In this document: in pieces, positions 1 through 9,611 of the stretch
Position numbering within the stretch: position 1 is the stretch's first letter
How the letters are laid out: each line of letters starts with the position of its first letter
Assembly: GCF_030380815.1 (NCBI RefSeq)
Contig: NZ_JAUDUY010000010.1
Location: forward strand, 1 to 64,000
From: Robiginitalea aurantiaca
GTDB taxonomy: Bacteria > Bacteroidota > Bacteroidia > Flavobacteriales > Flavobacteriaceae
DNA: 64,000 nucleotides
Direction of reading: 5' to 3'
Translations under genes and position numbers: made by a program
Notes under the pieces: generated by a model
Database searches by the model: none
Seen by the model: only the letters and a program-made list of their open reading frames with translations
What the model was told of the DNA's origin: nothing

Positions 1-707
1 CCCCCTAAAAATCCGATATAGGCGGCCAGGACGCCACCGGCTACCGTTGCCATCCCCCCGATCATGACCAGAAGAATCTCCGATCGGTTCATCTTTTCCA
101 AATAGGCTTTAATCAGTAGGGGTGCCTCGGTTTGTCCGAGGAAAATGTTCCCTGCAATGCTGAGGCTTTCAGGTCCCGAAATTCCAAGGGAGCGGGAGAG
201 CAACCAGGCCAAACCTCTTACAATGCGCTGAATGATGCCTAAATAATAGAGGACCGAAGTAAGGGCGGAGAAAAAGATAATGGTCGGGAGAATTTGAAAG
301 GCAAAAACATAACCGATGTTTGGGTTATCGAGATTCAAAAGGTTCCCAAAAATAAAGGTGCTCCCTGCAAGGGTGAATTCGAGGATGTTGTTAAAGAAAG
401 TACCCAGCAGATTAAAGAACCACTGAACGGCCGGGACTTTAAGCACGCCGATGGCCAGAAGTACCTGTATGGAAATACCCATGCCCACAGTTTTCCAGTT
501 GATCCGCTTTCTGTGTGAGCTAAAGGCAAAGGCTATGGCGAGTAATACGACCAATCCGAGGATGCCTCTGCCAAAAGAGTTTATGCTGAATCCCTGATTT
601 GGGATGAGGGTGTCTAAAGGTATTTCCTGCGTAAATCCCGAAATTGGAAAAAAGAGCAGAACCAGGAAGAGAAGGGTTGCGAAACTCGAATACCGCCCCT
701 TATTCAA
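1..707 (-). CDS. Concentrative nucleoside transporter (NupC/CNT family), N-terminal part; runs off the left edge
   Basis: Reading the minus strand from 707 gives an open frame to the window edge (about 235 residues). It should import nucleosides with H+ or Na+ across the inner membrane. It starts with a hydrophobic signal-like segment ending FPISGFTQ, followed by several membrane segments and the CNT signature GQTEAPLLIKAYLEKMNRSE near the end of the visible part. Flavobacterial CNT proteins often carry such an N-terminal signal. The start appears to be a TTG at 707-705, one base after the stop of the nuclease gene, so the two are probably co-transcribed; no upstream ATG exists in this frame. 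The C-terminal half is outside the window, so substrate preference cannot be judged. Confidence 0.85.
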   Translation of the reverse strand, partial: MNKGRYSSFATLLFLVLLFFPISGFTQEIPLDTLIPNQGFSINSFGRGILGLVVLLAIAFAFSSHRKRINWKTVGMGISIQVLLAIGVLKVPAVQWFFNLLGTFFNNILEFTLAGSTFIFGNLLNLDNPNIGYVFAFQILPTIIFFSALTSVLYYLGIIQRIVRGLAWLLSRSLGISGPESLSIAGNIFLGQTEAPLLIKAYLEKMNRSEILLVMIGGMATVAGGVLAAYIGFLG

Positions 708-708
708 C

Positions 709-1341
709 TCAGCTTTTGCGTTTGGATATTTCATCCCTGAGCTTGGCAGCTTTCTCATAATCTTCGCCTGTTACGGCCTTTTCGAGTTCCTTGTTGAGGT
801 CTTCCAAACTCATTTCCTTGTATGGGGCCGATGATCCCGGATCGATTTCAACAGCCTCTCCTTCCTGCAGGATTTCGTCTACCATGATGCTTTCGTCCCC
901 ATCCTCTTTTTCCTTGTCTTTTGACGAGAATTTAAGGAAGATACCCGCCTTGTCCAGGATGGCCTTATAGGTAAAAATAGGTGCGTCAAATCGGAGTGCC
1001 AGGGCAATGGCATCACTTGTACGGGCATCGATAATCTCCTCTACCTTATCTCTTTCCGAAATAATGCTGGAGTAAAAAACGCCGTCGACCAGTTTGTGGA
1101 TAATCACCTGTTTGATGACGATCTGGAATCGGTCGGCAAAATTTTTGAATAAATCGTGCGTAAGGGGTCTGGGAGGTTGAATTTCTTTCTCCAAAGCGAT
1201 GGCAATGGACTGTGCTTCAAAAGCTCCTATTACAATTGGGAGCTTGCGCTCCCCGTCAACTTCATTGAGAATAAGGGCATAGGCTCCATTCTGAGTCTGG
1301 CTGTAAGAAATCCCTTTAATTTTTAACCTGACAAGGCTCAT
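709..1341 (-). CDS. Bifunctional nuclease (BFN/DUF151) family protein with C-terminal UVR motif
   Basis: 210 residues. Residues about 1-140 form the BFN (DUF151) domain (MSLVRLKIKGISYSQ at the start, then GERKLPIVIGAFEAQSIA), named after plant proteins with reported RNase and DNase activity; the bacterial role is not well defined. An acidic linker leads to a UVR (UvrB/UvrC-type) helical hairpin at the C terminus (NKELEKAVTGEDYEKAAKLR), a protein-interaction motif. A TTG two codons upstream (1347) would also open the frame, but it lies inside a perfect TAAATTTG promoter -7 box, so the ATG at 1341 is preferred. It is followed after one base by the nucleoside transporter. Confidence 0.88.
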   Translation of the reverse strand: MSLVRLKIKGISYSQTQNGAYALILNEVDGERKLPIVIGAFEAQSIAIALEKEIQPPRPLTHDLFKNFADRFQIVIKQVIIHKLVDGVFYSSIISERDKVEEIIDARTSDAIALALRFDAPIFTYKAILDKAGIFLKFSSKDKEKEDGDESIMVDEILQEGEAVEIDPGSSAPYKEMSLEDLNKELEKAVTGEDYEKAAKLRDEISKRKS

Positions 1342-1344
1342 AGG

Positions 1345-1352
1345 CAAATTTA
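1345..1352 (-). promoter_or_regulatory. Bacteroidota -7 box directly in front of the bifunctional nuclease start
   Basis: On the minus strand the bases read TAAATTTG, a full match to the TAnnTTTG -7 consensus. Transcription would begin about 5-8 bases later, almost on the ATG at 1341, which would make the message nearly leaderless. I did not find a clear -33 TTTG at the right spacing, so the match may be fortuitous. Confidence 0.4.
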
Positions 1353-1427
1353 ATGCATGAGAGGACTGTTAAACAACAGGGAGCTCCGGTTATTTAACGG
1401 TCCCTAAGAACGACAAATTAACAAAAA

Positions 1428-2396
1428 TTAGCCGTTTTGTGCCTTAAATTCCTTTAATTTTTCGATCAATTCAGGAACCACCTCAAAGGCATCGCCAACC
1501 ACTCCGTAGTCCGCTGCTTTAAAGAATGGCGCCTCTGGATCCGTATTGATCACTACTTTGGTCTTGGAGGCATTTACCCCTGCAAGGTGCTGTATGGCAC
1601 CTGAGATTCCAATGGCGATATAAAGGTTGCTGGCTACGGGTTTTCCAGTCTGGCCAACGTGCTCGCTATGGGGTCTCCAACCCAAATCTGAAACCGGTTT
1701 GGAACAAGCAGTTGCCGCTCCCAGTACATCGGCGAGGTCCTCGATCAGATTCCAGTTTTCTGGTCCTTTCAGGCCACGTCCACCTGAAACTACGATCTCT
1801 GCATCTGCAATAGTCACTTTGTCCGATGCCTTGTCTACAGCCGTTGATTTGACCCCAAAATCGGAATCGGATACATTCGGGGAGAACGACTCCACGTTAG
1901 CAGTGACGGCATGCTCCCGGGCTCCGAAGGCATTGTTGGATACCCCGATAATGGCGGGTTCTCCTTTGAGTTCGGTGAAGGCAAATCCCTTATTGCTGAA
2001 GGCGGTCCGTTTTACTACAAGCGGTTCGGTGCTCTCGGGAAGACTCACCACATTATTTACGTATCCACCCTTCAACATACCGGCGAGGATGGCGGCGGCG
2101 TACTTTGTGTCTGTACTGGAACTTGTTACCACAACCGTCGCATTGGTTTCGGCTACAGCCTGACGCATAACCGATGCAATGGCCTTCGCGTTGAATGCGT
2201 CCAGCCGATCCTCAGTAACATTGAGTACGCGGGAAATACCAAAGGCACCGAGCTGATCGGGATTTTCGGCATTTACCGAAAGGGCTATGACCTCTGTCCC
2301 CATACTTTTAGCCAATTCACTGGCATAGCTCGCCACTTCAAAGGCATTTTTTTTGAAACCTCCTTTATCGGATTCTGTATATACGAGTACTGGCAT
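1428..2396 (-). CDS. etfA: Electron transfer flavoprotein alpha subunit
   Basis: 322 residues, normal for the family. It forms the EtfAB heterodimer, carries the redox-active FAD, and passes electrons from acyl-CoA and related dehydrogenases to ETF:quinone oxidoreductase. The C-terminal FAD domain is clear: GGRGLKGPENW, then WRPHSEHVGQTGKPV, the EtfA signature LYIAIGISGAIQHLAG and the closing NTDPEAPFFKAADYG. The N-terminal domain shows the ETF alpha/beta fold shared with EtfB. It lies 17 bases downstream of etfB on the same strand, as expected for a two-gene operon. No acyl-CoA dehydrogenase or ETF-QO gene is in the window. Confidence 0.96.
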   Translation of the reverse strand: MPVLVYTESDKGGFKKNAFEVASYASELAKSMGTEVIALSVNAENPDQLGAFGISRVLNVTEDRLDAFNAKAIASVMRQAVAETNATVVVTSSSTDTKYAAAILAGMLKGGYVNNVVSLPESTEPLVVKRTAFSNKGFAFTELKGEPAIIGVSNNAFGAREHAVTANVESFSPNVSDSDFGVKSTAVDKASDKVTIADAEIVVSGGRGLKGPENWNLIEDLADVLGAATACSKPVSDLGWRPHSEHVGQTGKPVASNLYIAIGISGAIQHLAGVNASKTKVVINTDPEAPFFKAADYGVVGDAFEVVPELIEKLKEFKAQNG

Positions 2397-2413
2397 TTTT
2401 CTCTGTTTTGCGT

Positions 2414-3160
2414 TTAAATTACTTTGGCTTCCTTGTGGAGCAACTGTATCAATTCGTCTATGTTTTCCGGATCTACAAGTTTAACGGCTCCTTTGGGTTC
2501 AGGCTTTTCAAACCGAACATCCAGGGTACCCTCTGCAGCATCTACCGGAGGTACTACTGTAAGTTTTTTCTGACGCGCCATCATAATACCTCTCATATTG
2601 GGGATGCGCAGATCACTTTCTTCAACGAGTCCTTTCTGGCCTCCGATAATCAAAGGCAATGAGGTTTCAAGGGTCTCTTTACCCCCGTCGATCTCCCGGA
2701 CCCCTATGGCCTTGTTTTCCTCCACCTCAAGGGAAATGCAGGTGTTGATGAAATTCATATCGAGCATGGCAGCCATCATTCCCGGAACCATACCTCCGTT
2801 GTAATCTATAGATTCCCTTCCTGCAATGATCAGGTCGTAACCCCCTTTTTGGACTATCTCCGATAGCTGTCGGGCTACAAAAAGACCATCTACAGGTTCG
2901 GCATCGATACGTATACCTTCATCGGCTCCGATGGCAAGGGATTTGCGGATTGTGGGTTCCACAGCCGCAGTACCTACAGTGGCTACATGCACGGTAGCCC
3001 CCTGCTTTTCTTTAAACCACATCGCACGGGTTAGCCCGAATTCGTCATTCGGATTGATTACAAACTGCACGCCTGTAGTGTCAAAGGCCTTTTGGTCGGC
3101 GGTAAAATTAATTTTAGAAGTGGTATCCGGCACGTTGCTGATACATACAAGGATCTTCAT
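2414..3160 (-). CDS. etfB: Electron transfer flavoprotein beta subunit
   Basis: 248 residues. It binds AMP structurally and pairs with EtfA. It starts MKILVCISNVPDTTSKINF and has the EtfB features DEFGLTRAMWFKEKQ and DLIIAGRESIDYNGGMVPGM, followed by the partner-recognition loop region ending in the conserved QKKLTVVPP stretch. The frame is intact and the ATG at 3160 is the only sensible start. It is the first gene of the etfBA pair and is divergent from pdhB, with 185 bp between them. Confidence 0.96.
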   Translation of the reverse strand: MKILVCISNVPDTTSKINFTADQKAFDTTGVQFVINPNDEFGLTRAMWFKEKQGATVHVATVGTAAVEPTIRKSLAIGADEGIRIDAEPVDGLFVARQLSEIVQKGGYDLIIAGRESIDYNGGMVPGMMAAMLDMNFINTCISLEVEENKAIGVREIDGGKETLETSLPLIIGGQKGLVEESDLRIPNMRGIMMARQKKLTVVPPVDAAEGTLDVRFEKPEPKGAVKLVDPENIDELIQLLHKEAKVI

Positions 3161-3291
3161 ATAAACGCGGTTTAATACGATTAAAAGTGGGTACTAAGAT
3201 AGCCAATAATTTTGAAAAATACTATGCATGCATAATAAAAATAGTATTGAATTTAATGAAGTTGAGGCCTCTTATTTGCACTATATTTTTC

Positions 3292-3299
3292 TATTTTTG
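3292..3299 (+). promoter_or_regulatory. Putative -7 box for pdhB
   Basis: TATTTTTG is a perfect TAnnTTTG match lying 46 bases upstream of the pdhB ATG in an AT-rich divergent intergenic region. Candidate -33 elements (TTTG at 3275, TTG at 3262) are spaced 13 and 27 bases away, neither ideal. A small hairpin (TCGC/GCGA around 3309-3320) would fall in the 5' leader. Confidence 0.5.
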
Positions 3300-3345
3300 T
3301 GGGCGATTCTCGCGTAAGCGAAAATGCATTGATTAAAATTTTGCC

Positions 3346-4323
3346 ATGAAGACCATACAATTCAGAGAAGCGATTGCAGAAGCCATGTCCGAGGAAATGC
3401 GAAGGGACGAATCCATTTATCTAATGGGTGAAGAAGTCGCGGAATACAACGGAGCATATAAGGCTTCAAAAGGGATGTTGGATGAATTTGGCCCGAAACG
3501 GGTGATCGATACTCCGATTTCCGAACTGGGCTTCGCGGGCATCGGAGTCGGTTCCGCAATGATCGGAAACCGGCCTATTATCGAATTTATGACCTTTAAC
3601 TTTGCCCTGGTAGGTATTGATCAGATTATCAACAATGCGGCCAAAATGCGACAAATGTCTGGAGGTCAGTTTAATATACCCATCGTTTTTCGCGGGCCTA
3701 CGGCCTCTGCTGGTCAGCTCGGGGCAACACATTCACAGGCCTTTGAAAGCTGGTTTGCGAATTGCCCGGGCCTCAAAGTAGTTGTCCCGTCGAATCCACG
3801 GGATGCCAAGGGATTGCTGAAATCTGCCATTCGCGATGACGATCCGGTGATTTTCATGGAATCCGAGCAGATGTACGGGGATAAAGGTGAAATGCCGGAG
3901 GGCGAATTCACACTCCCGATCGGTGTTGCCGAAGTCAAACGCGAAGGGAAGGATGTTACCATTGTTTCTTTTGGTAAAATCATCAAAGAGGCATTTGCTG
4001 CGGCTGAAGCGTTGGAGAAAGAGGGTATTTCATGTGAAGTTATCGACCTGATGACCATACGCCCCATGGATCACGAAACCATTTTAGCATCCGTACAAAA
4101 AACAAACCGCATGGTAATTCTCGAAGAAGCTTGGCCTTTTGGGAATATTGCTACAGAAATTATCTATCATGTTCAGTCCAGGGCTTTCGATTACCTGGAT
4201 GCCCCCATCGTAAAGCTCAATACTGCAGATACCCCTGCGCCTTACTCACCGGTACTCCTCCAGGAATGGCTGCCTAACCGGGAAGATGTAATAAAAGCGG
4301 TCAAGAAAGTGTTATACAAATAA
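3346..4323 (+). CDS. pdhB: Pyruvate dehydrogenase E1 component, beta subunit
   Basis: 325 residues, the usual size of the beta chain of an alpha2beta2 E1. With PdhA it decarboxylates pyruvate using thiamine diphosphate and acetylates the E2 lipoyl group. Typical blocks are MGEEVAEYNGAYKASKGM, DTPISELGFAGIGVGSAM, RGPTASAGQLGATHSQAFES and the C-terminal transketolase domain with VILEEAWPFGNIATEI. PdhA and the E2 gene are not adjacent: the upstream neighbour is the divergent etfBA pair and the downstream neighbour an unrelated outer-membrane gene. A branched-chain 2-oxoacid E1 beta is less likely because the sequence follows the PdhB pattern. Confidence 0.93.
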   Translation: MKTIQFREAIAEAMSEEMRRDESIYLMGEEVAEYNGAYKASKGMLDEFGPKRVIDTPISELGFAGIGVGSAMIGNRPIIEFMTFNFALVGIDQIINNAAKMRQMSGGQFNIPIVFRGPTASAGQLGATHSQAFESWFANCPGLKVVVPSNPRDAKGLLKSAIRDDDPVIFMESEQMYGDKGEMPEGEFTLPIGVAEVKREGKDVTIVSFGKIIKEAFAAAEALEKEGISCEVIDLMTIRPMDHETILASVQKTNRMVILEEAWPFGNIATEIIYHVQSRAFDYLDAPIVKLNTADTPAPYSPVLLQEWLPNREDVIKAVKKVLYK

Positions 4324-4475
4324 ACAGAAGCCGTGTGTAACGTTTCCTCTGCTATCCCGACCAAACAGAGGGCCGTGTTCAATTGATATTTTACGATTCA
4401 CTTATACTCCCATTTTCATTTAGAAAATAACGGGACCTCCAGGGTTATGGATCCCGGATTTTAAAACGTCTATAA

Positions 4476-6968
4476 ATGCAGCGACTGCTCGCAGTATTGG
4501 TTTTTTGGATTGCCGCCATTGGCATGGCCCAGACCAAGGTCGGCGGTGTTGTCGTGGACGAACTGGGGGATCCTATTGCTTTTGCAAATGTCCTTTTTAA
4601 GAACTCCACGGAAGGGACTATCAGTAATGACGATGGTCGCTTTTACCTCGAATCCGAAGAGCGCTACGACACCCTTGTCGTTTCCTTTGTAGGGTACGCG
4701 AGTCGTGAGATTCTGCTTACCTCCAGGGCGGACCTCAGGATGGAGATTGTACTGGCAGAAGGGGAACAGCTGGATGAGGTTATTGTTTTTGTCGGAAAAC
4801 AGCCCAAAAAGAACAACCCGGCCATTGAAATTCTGAGAAAAATATGGGCCAAAAAACGTTCCAACGGACTTCAGCTTTACAGGCAGTACCGGTACGATGA
4901 ATACGAAAAAACAGAATTCGACCTCAATACCATTGACAGTGCCCTGATGCAGAGCAAGTTGTTTGATGGAATGGAGTTCGTCTTTGAAGACCTCGATACC
5001 TCCCGGATTACAGGGAAAACCTACCTGCCGGTTTTTATCAATGAGAAGTTGACCAAGGTTTATGGAGACAACGACATGAATCTCGAAAAACGCATGGTGC
5101 TCGGGAATAAAAACTCAGGCTTTAGCAATAATCAGGCAATCATTGCCTTTCTGCAGGACCTGTATACCCAATATGATGTTTACGATAATTACATCAAAAT
5201 ATTCGACAAAAGCTTTACGAGCCCACTTTCTCGTACAGGAATCGATACCTACAACTACGTGCTTGCAGACAGTGCCTTTATTAAGGATAAATGGTGCTAT
5301 AACATCATTTACTACCCAAGACGGAAAAACGAGCTGACCTTCAAAGGGGATTTCTGGGTTAATGATTCCACATATGCGATTGCAGAAATTAACATGCAGG
5401 CCACCCGAAGCGCTAATGTAAACTGGGTTAAGGAACTTTATATCGAACAGGAGTTTGAAGTGCTCTCTGATTCTGTTTTCCTGCTTAAACGGGACTATCT
5501 GCTGACCGATTTTGCACTGAATAAAAAAGACAAGTCCAGGGGGGTGTACGGGAAACGGACCACGGTATACGACAATTACTTTTTTGATCAGCCCCAGACC
5601 AGGGATTTCTATAAGCAGAAGCAGGATCCATATAATCCTGTAATCCTTGAGCGTAGTGATACCTTCTGGGACAACAACCGCCTGGAGGATCTCAATAAGG
5701 ACGAGAAAGGAATCTATGCGATGCTGGATACCCTTAAAACCGTTCCTAAATTCAAAACCTTTTATTATTTGTCCAGCGTGTTGGGCTCCGGGTATATCGA
5801 AATAGATAAATGGAACATCGACCTGGGCGACATTTACAGTGCCTGGGGTTATAACGACGCAGAGGGCGTGCGCTTCCGAGGCGGGGCCCGGACCTTTTTC
5901 GGGCAGAATGACCCCTGGCGTCTTCAGGCCTACGGGGCTTATGGTTTTATGGATAAAAAGTTCAAGTACGGATTATCGGGAAAGATACTTTTGGACCGGA
6001 AGAACCGCCTGATCCTCTCCGGGGGTAACCGACGGGATATCGAACAATTGGGCTTAAACCTGACTGCAACCACAGACGTATTGGGGCGGAGTATAGCCTC
6101 TGGGAATTTTCTCACCGTGGGGTCAAATGACCGGCTGACGAACATCAACCTCAGTACGCTGATGCTGGAAATGGAACCCGTCAAAAACCTCCGGATGCGT
6201 TTTGGGACTTCTTTTCGCACCATGAAATCGGCTCTGCCGGACGCCTTCAGCCTGGATTACCTGGATCCGGATGCCCCTGGGGGTATATCCTCCCAGATAA
6301 AGCAGTTTGATCTGATTACGACACTGGTCTATACGCCTGGCAAACGCGTTATCGGTTACGGGGTAGAGCGACGGGATATCAATGATGACTACAGTACCCT
6401 GCTATTGAATTTCACCCATGGGGTACGTGGTTTTCTGGAGAGTGACTTCGACTACCGCAAGGTTCAGTTGTCCTATACCAAACCCTGGCAAATCGGTGGT
6501 CTGGGACGCCTTACGACATCTGTGGAGTTGGGGAAAACTTTTGGGGCTGTACCGCTCGGACTTCTCAATATTGTTCCGGGTAACCAGACATTCTTCACGA
6601 TTTTCAATGCGTTTCCCAACCTTGATTTTTACGAGTTTGTGACCGATACCTACACCTCCATGCATATGGAACACAATTTTAACGGTCGTCTGTTTTCGCG
6701 AATTCCCTTGCTCCGGGAGTTGAATCTCCGTGAGATCGTCGGATTAAGGGGTGTATGGGGCGAGCTCTCGGAGGAAAATCGCCTGCTGAGTTCCCCGACC
6801 AACATCCCCTTGCAGGCTCCGGATGACCGCATATACTGGGAGTACTCTTTTGGCATTGGCAACATCTTTAAGCTATTCAGGGTCGATTTCAACTTCAGGG
6901 GGAATTACCTGGAAAACCCCGGAGCCCGACCCTTCAGCGTTACAGGGACTTTTGGCCTTCAGTTTTAG
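4476..6968 (+). CDS. DUF5686 family outer-membrane protein with carboxypeptidase-regulatory-like domain
   Basis: 830 residues with a signal peptide (MQRLLAVLVFWIAAIGMAQ). Residues about 20-100 form a CarboxypepD_reg-like beta-sandwich (GGVVVDELGDPIAFANVLFK through LVVSFVGYASREI), the same module found at the N terminus of SusC-like proteins. The remainder matches DUF5686 and ends in a run of amphipathic strands with a final aromatic residue (SVTGTFGLQF), the pattern of an outer-membrane beta-barrel. It lacks a TonB box and plug domain, so it is not a TonB-dependent receptor. The function of the family is unknown. It stands alone between pdhB and hppA. Confidence 0.85.
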   Translation: MQRLLAVLVFWIAAIGMAQTKVGGVVVDELGDPIAFANVLFKNSTEGTISNDDGRFYLESEERYDTLVVSFVGYASREILLTSRADLRMEIVLAEGEQLDEVIVFVGKQPKKNNPAIEILRKIWAKKRSNGLQLYRQYRYDEYEKTEFDLNTIDSALMQSKLFDGMEFVFEDLDTSRITGKTYLPVFINEKLTKVYGDNDMNLEKRMVLGNKNSGFSNNQAIIAFLQDLYTQYDVYDNYIKIFDKSFTSPLSRTGIDTYNYVLADSAFIKDKWCYNIIYYPRRKNELTFKGDFWVNDSTYAIAEINMQATRSANVNWVKELYIEQEFEVLSDSVFLLKRDYLLTDFALNKKDKSRGVYGKRTTVYDNYFFDQPQTRDFYKQKQDPYNPVILERSDTFWDNNRLEDLNKDEKGIYAMLDTLKTVPKFKTFYYLSSVLGSGYIEIDKWNIDLGDIYSAWGYNDAEGVRFRGGARTFFGQNDPWRLQAYGAYGFMDKKFKYGLSGKILLDRKNRLILSGGNRRDIEQLGLNLTATTDVLGRSIASGNFLTVGSNDRLTNINLSTLMLEMEPVKNLRMRFGTSFRTMKSALPDAFSLDYLDPDAPGGISSQIKQFDLITTLVYTPGKRVIGYGVERRDINDDYSTLLLNFTHGVRGFLESDFDYRKVQLSYTKPWQIGGLGRLTTSVELGKTFGAVPLGLLNIVPGNQTFFTIFNAFPNLDFYEFVTDTYTSMHMEHNFNGRLFSRIPLLRELNLREIVGLRGVWGELSEENRLLSSPTNIPLQAPDDRIYWEYSFGIGNIFKLFRVDFNFRGNYLENPGARPFSVTGTFGLQF

Positions 6969-7037
6969 GGATTCTCAAAAATAGATTCCCTGGGATTCTT
7001 CCATTCTTTTCAGGTCCTCAGGCGTTCAAAAAAGTGC

Positions 7038-7068
7038 TTTCATATTCCAACCCCTTTCATTACTTTTG
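7038..7068 (+). promoter_or_regulatory. Promoter of hppA (Bacteroidota type)
   Basis: TTTC at 7038-7041, a 19-base spacer and a perfect -7 box TACTTTTG at 7061-7068, 30 bases before the hppA ATG. Spacing and sequence fit the primary sigma factor consensus of Bacteroidota (TTTG, 17-23 nt, TAnnTTTG). Confidence 0.65.
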
Positions 7069-7097
7069 CACCCGTTTTAAACTACTAAATAGCTGAC

Positions 7098-9518
7098 ATG
7101 ATGGAACAAATCGTGAATTATTTATGGGCCTTCGGACTGCTGGGCCTCGTCTTTGTGTTTTTTAAGAATGCATGGGTATCCAAGCAGGAGGAGGGAGATG
7201 CCAAAATGGCTCGCATCGCCAAGAATATAGCTGAAGGAGCGATGTCCTTCCTTAAGGCTGAGTACCGTATCCTCGCCATTTTTGTTGCAGCCGTTGCCAT
7301 TCTCCTCTATTTTAAAGGAGAGAATGAAGTTGGTTCCAATGGAATGGTTGCCCTTTCTTTTATAGTGGGAGCGATCTGTTCTGCCCTCGCAGGTTTTATT
7401 GGGATGAAGGTTGCCACTAAGGCAAATGTTCGTACTACGCATGCAGCAAGGACTTCCCTGGGGAAAGCCCTTGAAGTAGCATTCGCCGGAGGATCCGTAA
7501 TGGGGATGGGCGTTGTAGGTCTGGGTGTACTCGGACTCAGTGGTTTGTTTATGTTTTATAGCTCAATGGGATGGGCTGGTGGTACGGGTTCCGTAGATGG
7601 TATCGCTATGGTACTTAACGTACTTTCCGGTTTTTCTCTAGGAGCATCATCCATAGCCCTTTTTGCCCGTGTGGGCGGAGGGATCTACACCAAGGCGGCC
7701 GATGTAGGAGCCGACCTCGTGGGAAAAGTAGAAGCCGGTATTCCTGAGGACCACCCGTTGAACCCCGCCACGATTGCGGATAACGTAGGAGATAATGTTG
7801 GGGATGTCGCAGGAATGGGCGCTGACCTTTTTGAATCGTATGTGGGATCTATTATAGGGACCATGGTTCTCGGAGCTGCTTTTGTGGGACTTCCCGAATT
7901 TCAGGAGGCATTCAATGGTCTTGGAGCCGTTTACCTGCCATTGGCGCTGGCCGGTGCGGGGATTGTGATGTCCATTATCGGAACGTTCTTTGTCCGCGTT
8001 AAGGACGGAGGTTCTCCGCACAGGGCATTGAATATCGGCGAATTCAGTTCAGCGATTTTAACGCTGATCGTATCGTATTTTCTGATTGTCAATATGCTTC
8101 CTGAGACCTGGACAATGGGAGGAAAGGAATACTCCTCTCTGGGTGTTTTCTTTGCCACAATCGCTGGTCTTATCGCCGGTCTTCTTGTCGGTAAGGTGAC
8201 CGAATACTATACAGGTACAGGTACCAAGCCCGTAAATGCCATCGTGCGCCAATCGGAAACAGGGGCAGCGACCAATATTATCGCAGGTCTGGGCGTGGGA
8301 ATGATGTCTACAGCAATTCCAATTCTCCTTATCGCTGCAGCTATTTTGGTTTCGCACCATTTTGCCGGGCTATACGGTATCGCTATTGCGGCTGTGGGAA
8401 TGCTCGCCAATACAGGAATTCAGTTGGCGGTAGATGCCTACGGACCGATCTCCGATAATGCCGGAGGAATCGCAGAGATGGCAGAACTTCCCAAGGAAGT
8501 CCGCGAAAGAACTGATAAACTCGATGCTGTTGGTAATACCACCGCAGCCATAGGAAAAGGCTTTGCAATTGCTTCAGCGGCACTTACTGCCCTGGCCCTT
8601 TTTGCGGCCTTTATGCAGACTGCAAGAGTAACTGCCATTGACGTATCCCGTCCGGATATCATGGCCGGATTGCTCGTCGGGGCCATGCTTCCATTTGTCT
8701 TCTCAGCACTTTCCATGAATGCTGTGGGCCGAGCGGCTATGGCCATGATCGAAGAAGTGCGCCGCCAGTTCAGGGATATTCCGGAACTCAATAAAGCCCT
8801 CGCAGTGATGCGCAAGTACGACTCAGACATGTCTAAGGCAAATGCTGAGGACCGCGCGATTTTTGATGCTGCAGACGGCAAGGCGGAATACGACAAATGT
8901 GTGGAGATTTCCACCAAAGCTTCCATCCGTGAAATGGTTCTTCCCGGACTGCTCGCAATTGCAGTTCCCGTTGCTATTGGATTTATCGGTGGCGCTGAAA
9001 TGCTCGGGGGCCTGTTGGCCGGAGTTACTTCTGCCGGCGTTCTGATGGCCATTTTCCAGTCGAATGCCGGGGGTGCCTGGGATAATGCCAAAAAAATGAT
9101 CGAATCAGAAGGTCGCAAAGGAACGGATGCACATAAGGCAGCTGTTGTTGGGGATACGGTTGGGGATCCGTTTAAGGATACCTCCGGACCTTCCCTGAAT
9201 ATCCTGCTTAAATTGATCTCTGTTGTTGCCCTTGTTATTGCACCGAGTATCGCGCTTTCCTCTGACACAGCCATGGCATATGCCGAAGCAGGAGTTGGAT
9301 CTGAAATGAGCCAGAAGATTGAGGTGCATATGGAAACTTCTGAAGAAGGTAACCTTACAGCCCACATTACCACTACGACCGTCGAAAACGGAGAGAAAAA
9401 TGTGAATCAGCAAATAATTTCAGGCTCTGAGGAAGAGGTCAAAGCTAAGATTGAAAACCTCAAAGAGGTGACTGCAGACGGAAAGGTCATCAAGGAAGTC
9501 ATCGTAGAAGAAGAATAA
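7098..9518 (+). CDS. hppA: Membrane-bound cation-pumping pyrophosphatase, K+-stimulated type
   Basis: 806 residues with many membrane helices. It couples hydrolysis of cytoplasmic PPi to export of H+ and/or Na+. The active site motifs are [11 protein letters not shown] (about 202-212) and DNVGDNVGD (about 227-235), with the second acidic set at [14 protein letters not shown] near the C terminus. The loop [10 protein letters not shown] (about 478) has Ala where K+-independent enzymes have Lys, so a K+-dependent enzyme is predicted. Whether it pumps Na+, H+ or both I cannot decide from sequence. After the last helix (to about residue 721) there is a hydrophilic Glu/Thr-rich tail of about 85 residues that is not part of the catalytic core. 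A terminator follows. Confidence 0.95.
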   Translation: MMEQIVNYLWAFGLLGLVFVFFKNAWVSKQEEGDAKMARIAKNIAEGAMSFLKAEYRILAIFVAAVAILLYFKGENEVGSNGMVALSFIVGAICSALAGFIGMKVATKANVRTTHAARTSLGKALEVAFAGGSVMGMGVVGLGVLGLSGLFMFYSSMGWAGGTGSVDGIAMVLNVLSGFSLGASSIALFARVGGGIYTKAADVGADLVGKVEAGIPEDHPLNPATIADNVGDNVGDVAGMGADLFESYVGSIIGTMVLGAAFVGLPEFQEAFNGLGAVYLPLALAGAGIVMSIIGTFFVRVKDGGSPHRALNIGEFSSAILTLIVSYFLIVNMLPETWTMGGKEYSSLGVFFATIAGLIAGLLVGKVTEYYTGTGTKPVNAIVRQSETGAATNIIAGLGVGMMSTAIPILLIAAAILVSHHFAGLYGIAIAAVGMLANTGIQLAVDAYGPISDNAGGIAEMAELPKEVRERTDKLDAVGNTTAAIGKGFAIASAALTALALFAAFMQTARVTAIDVSRPDIMAGLLVGAMLPFVFSALSMNAVGRAAMAMIEEVRRQFRDIPELNKALAVMRKYDSDMSKANAEDRAIFDAADGKAEYDKCVEISTKASIREMVLPGLLAIAVPVAIGFIGGAEMLGGLLAGVTSAGVLMAIFQSNAGGAWDNAKKMIESEGRKGTDAHKAAVVGDTVGDPFKDTSGPSLNILLKLISVVALVIAPSIALSSDTAMAYAEAGVGSEMSQKIEVHMETSEEGNLTAHITTTTVENGEKNVNQQIISGSEEEVKAKIENLKEVTADGKVIKEVIVEEE

Positions 9519-9542
9519 ATATTCCTTCGAAAATTAAGTTTA

Positions 9543-9573
9543 AAAACCCGGGCCTCAGTGTCCGGGTTTTTTT
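9543..9573 (+). terminator. Rho-independent terminator after hppA
   Basis: Stem AAAACCCGG (9543-9551) pairs with CCGGGTTTT (9562-9570), with a 10-base loop and T-tract to 9573. It ends the hppA message and separates it from the App1-type gene. Confidence 0.8.
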
Positions 9574-9611
9574 GTGCTTTAAGGCAGTGCGGTAATTTGT
9601 AACTTAGCAAC

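Noticed and set aside
1627-2417. Long plus-strand frames opposite etfA
   Set aside because: They are reverse-frame shadows of the clear EtfA coding sequence.
8438-9373. 311-codon minus-strand frame opposite hppA
   Set aside because: Mirror image of the hppA codon pattern; the plus-strand gene is unambiguous.
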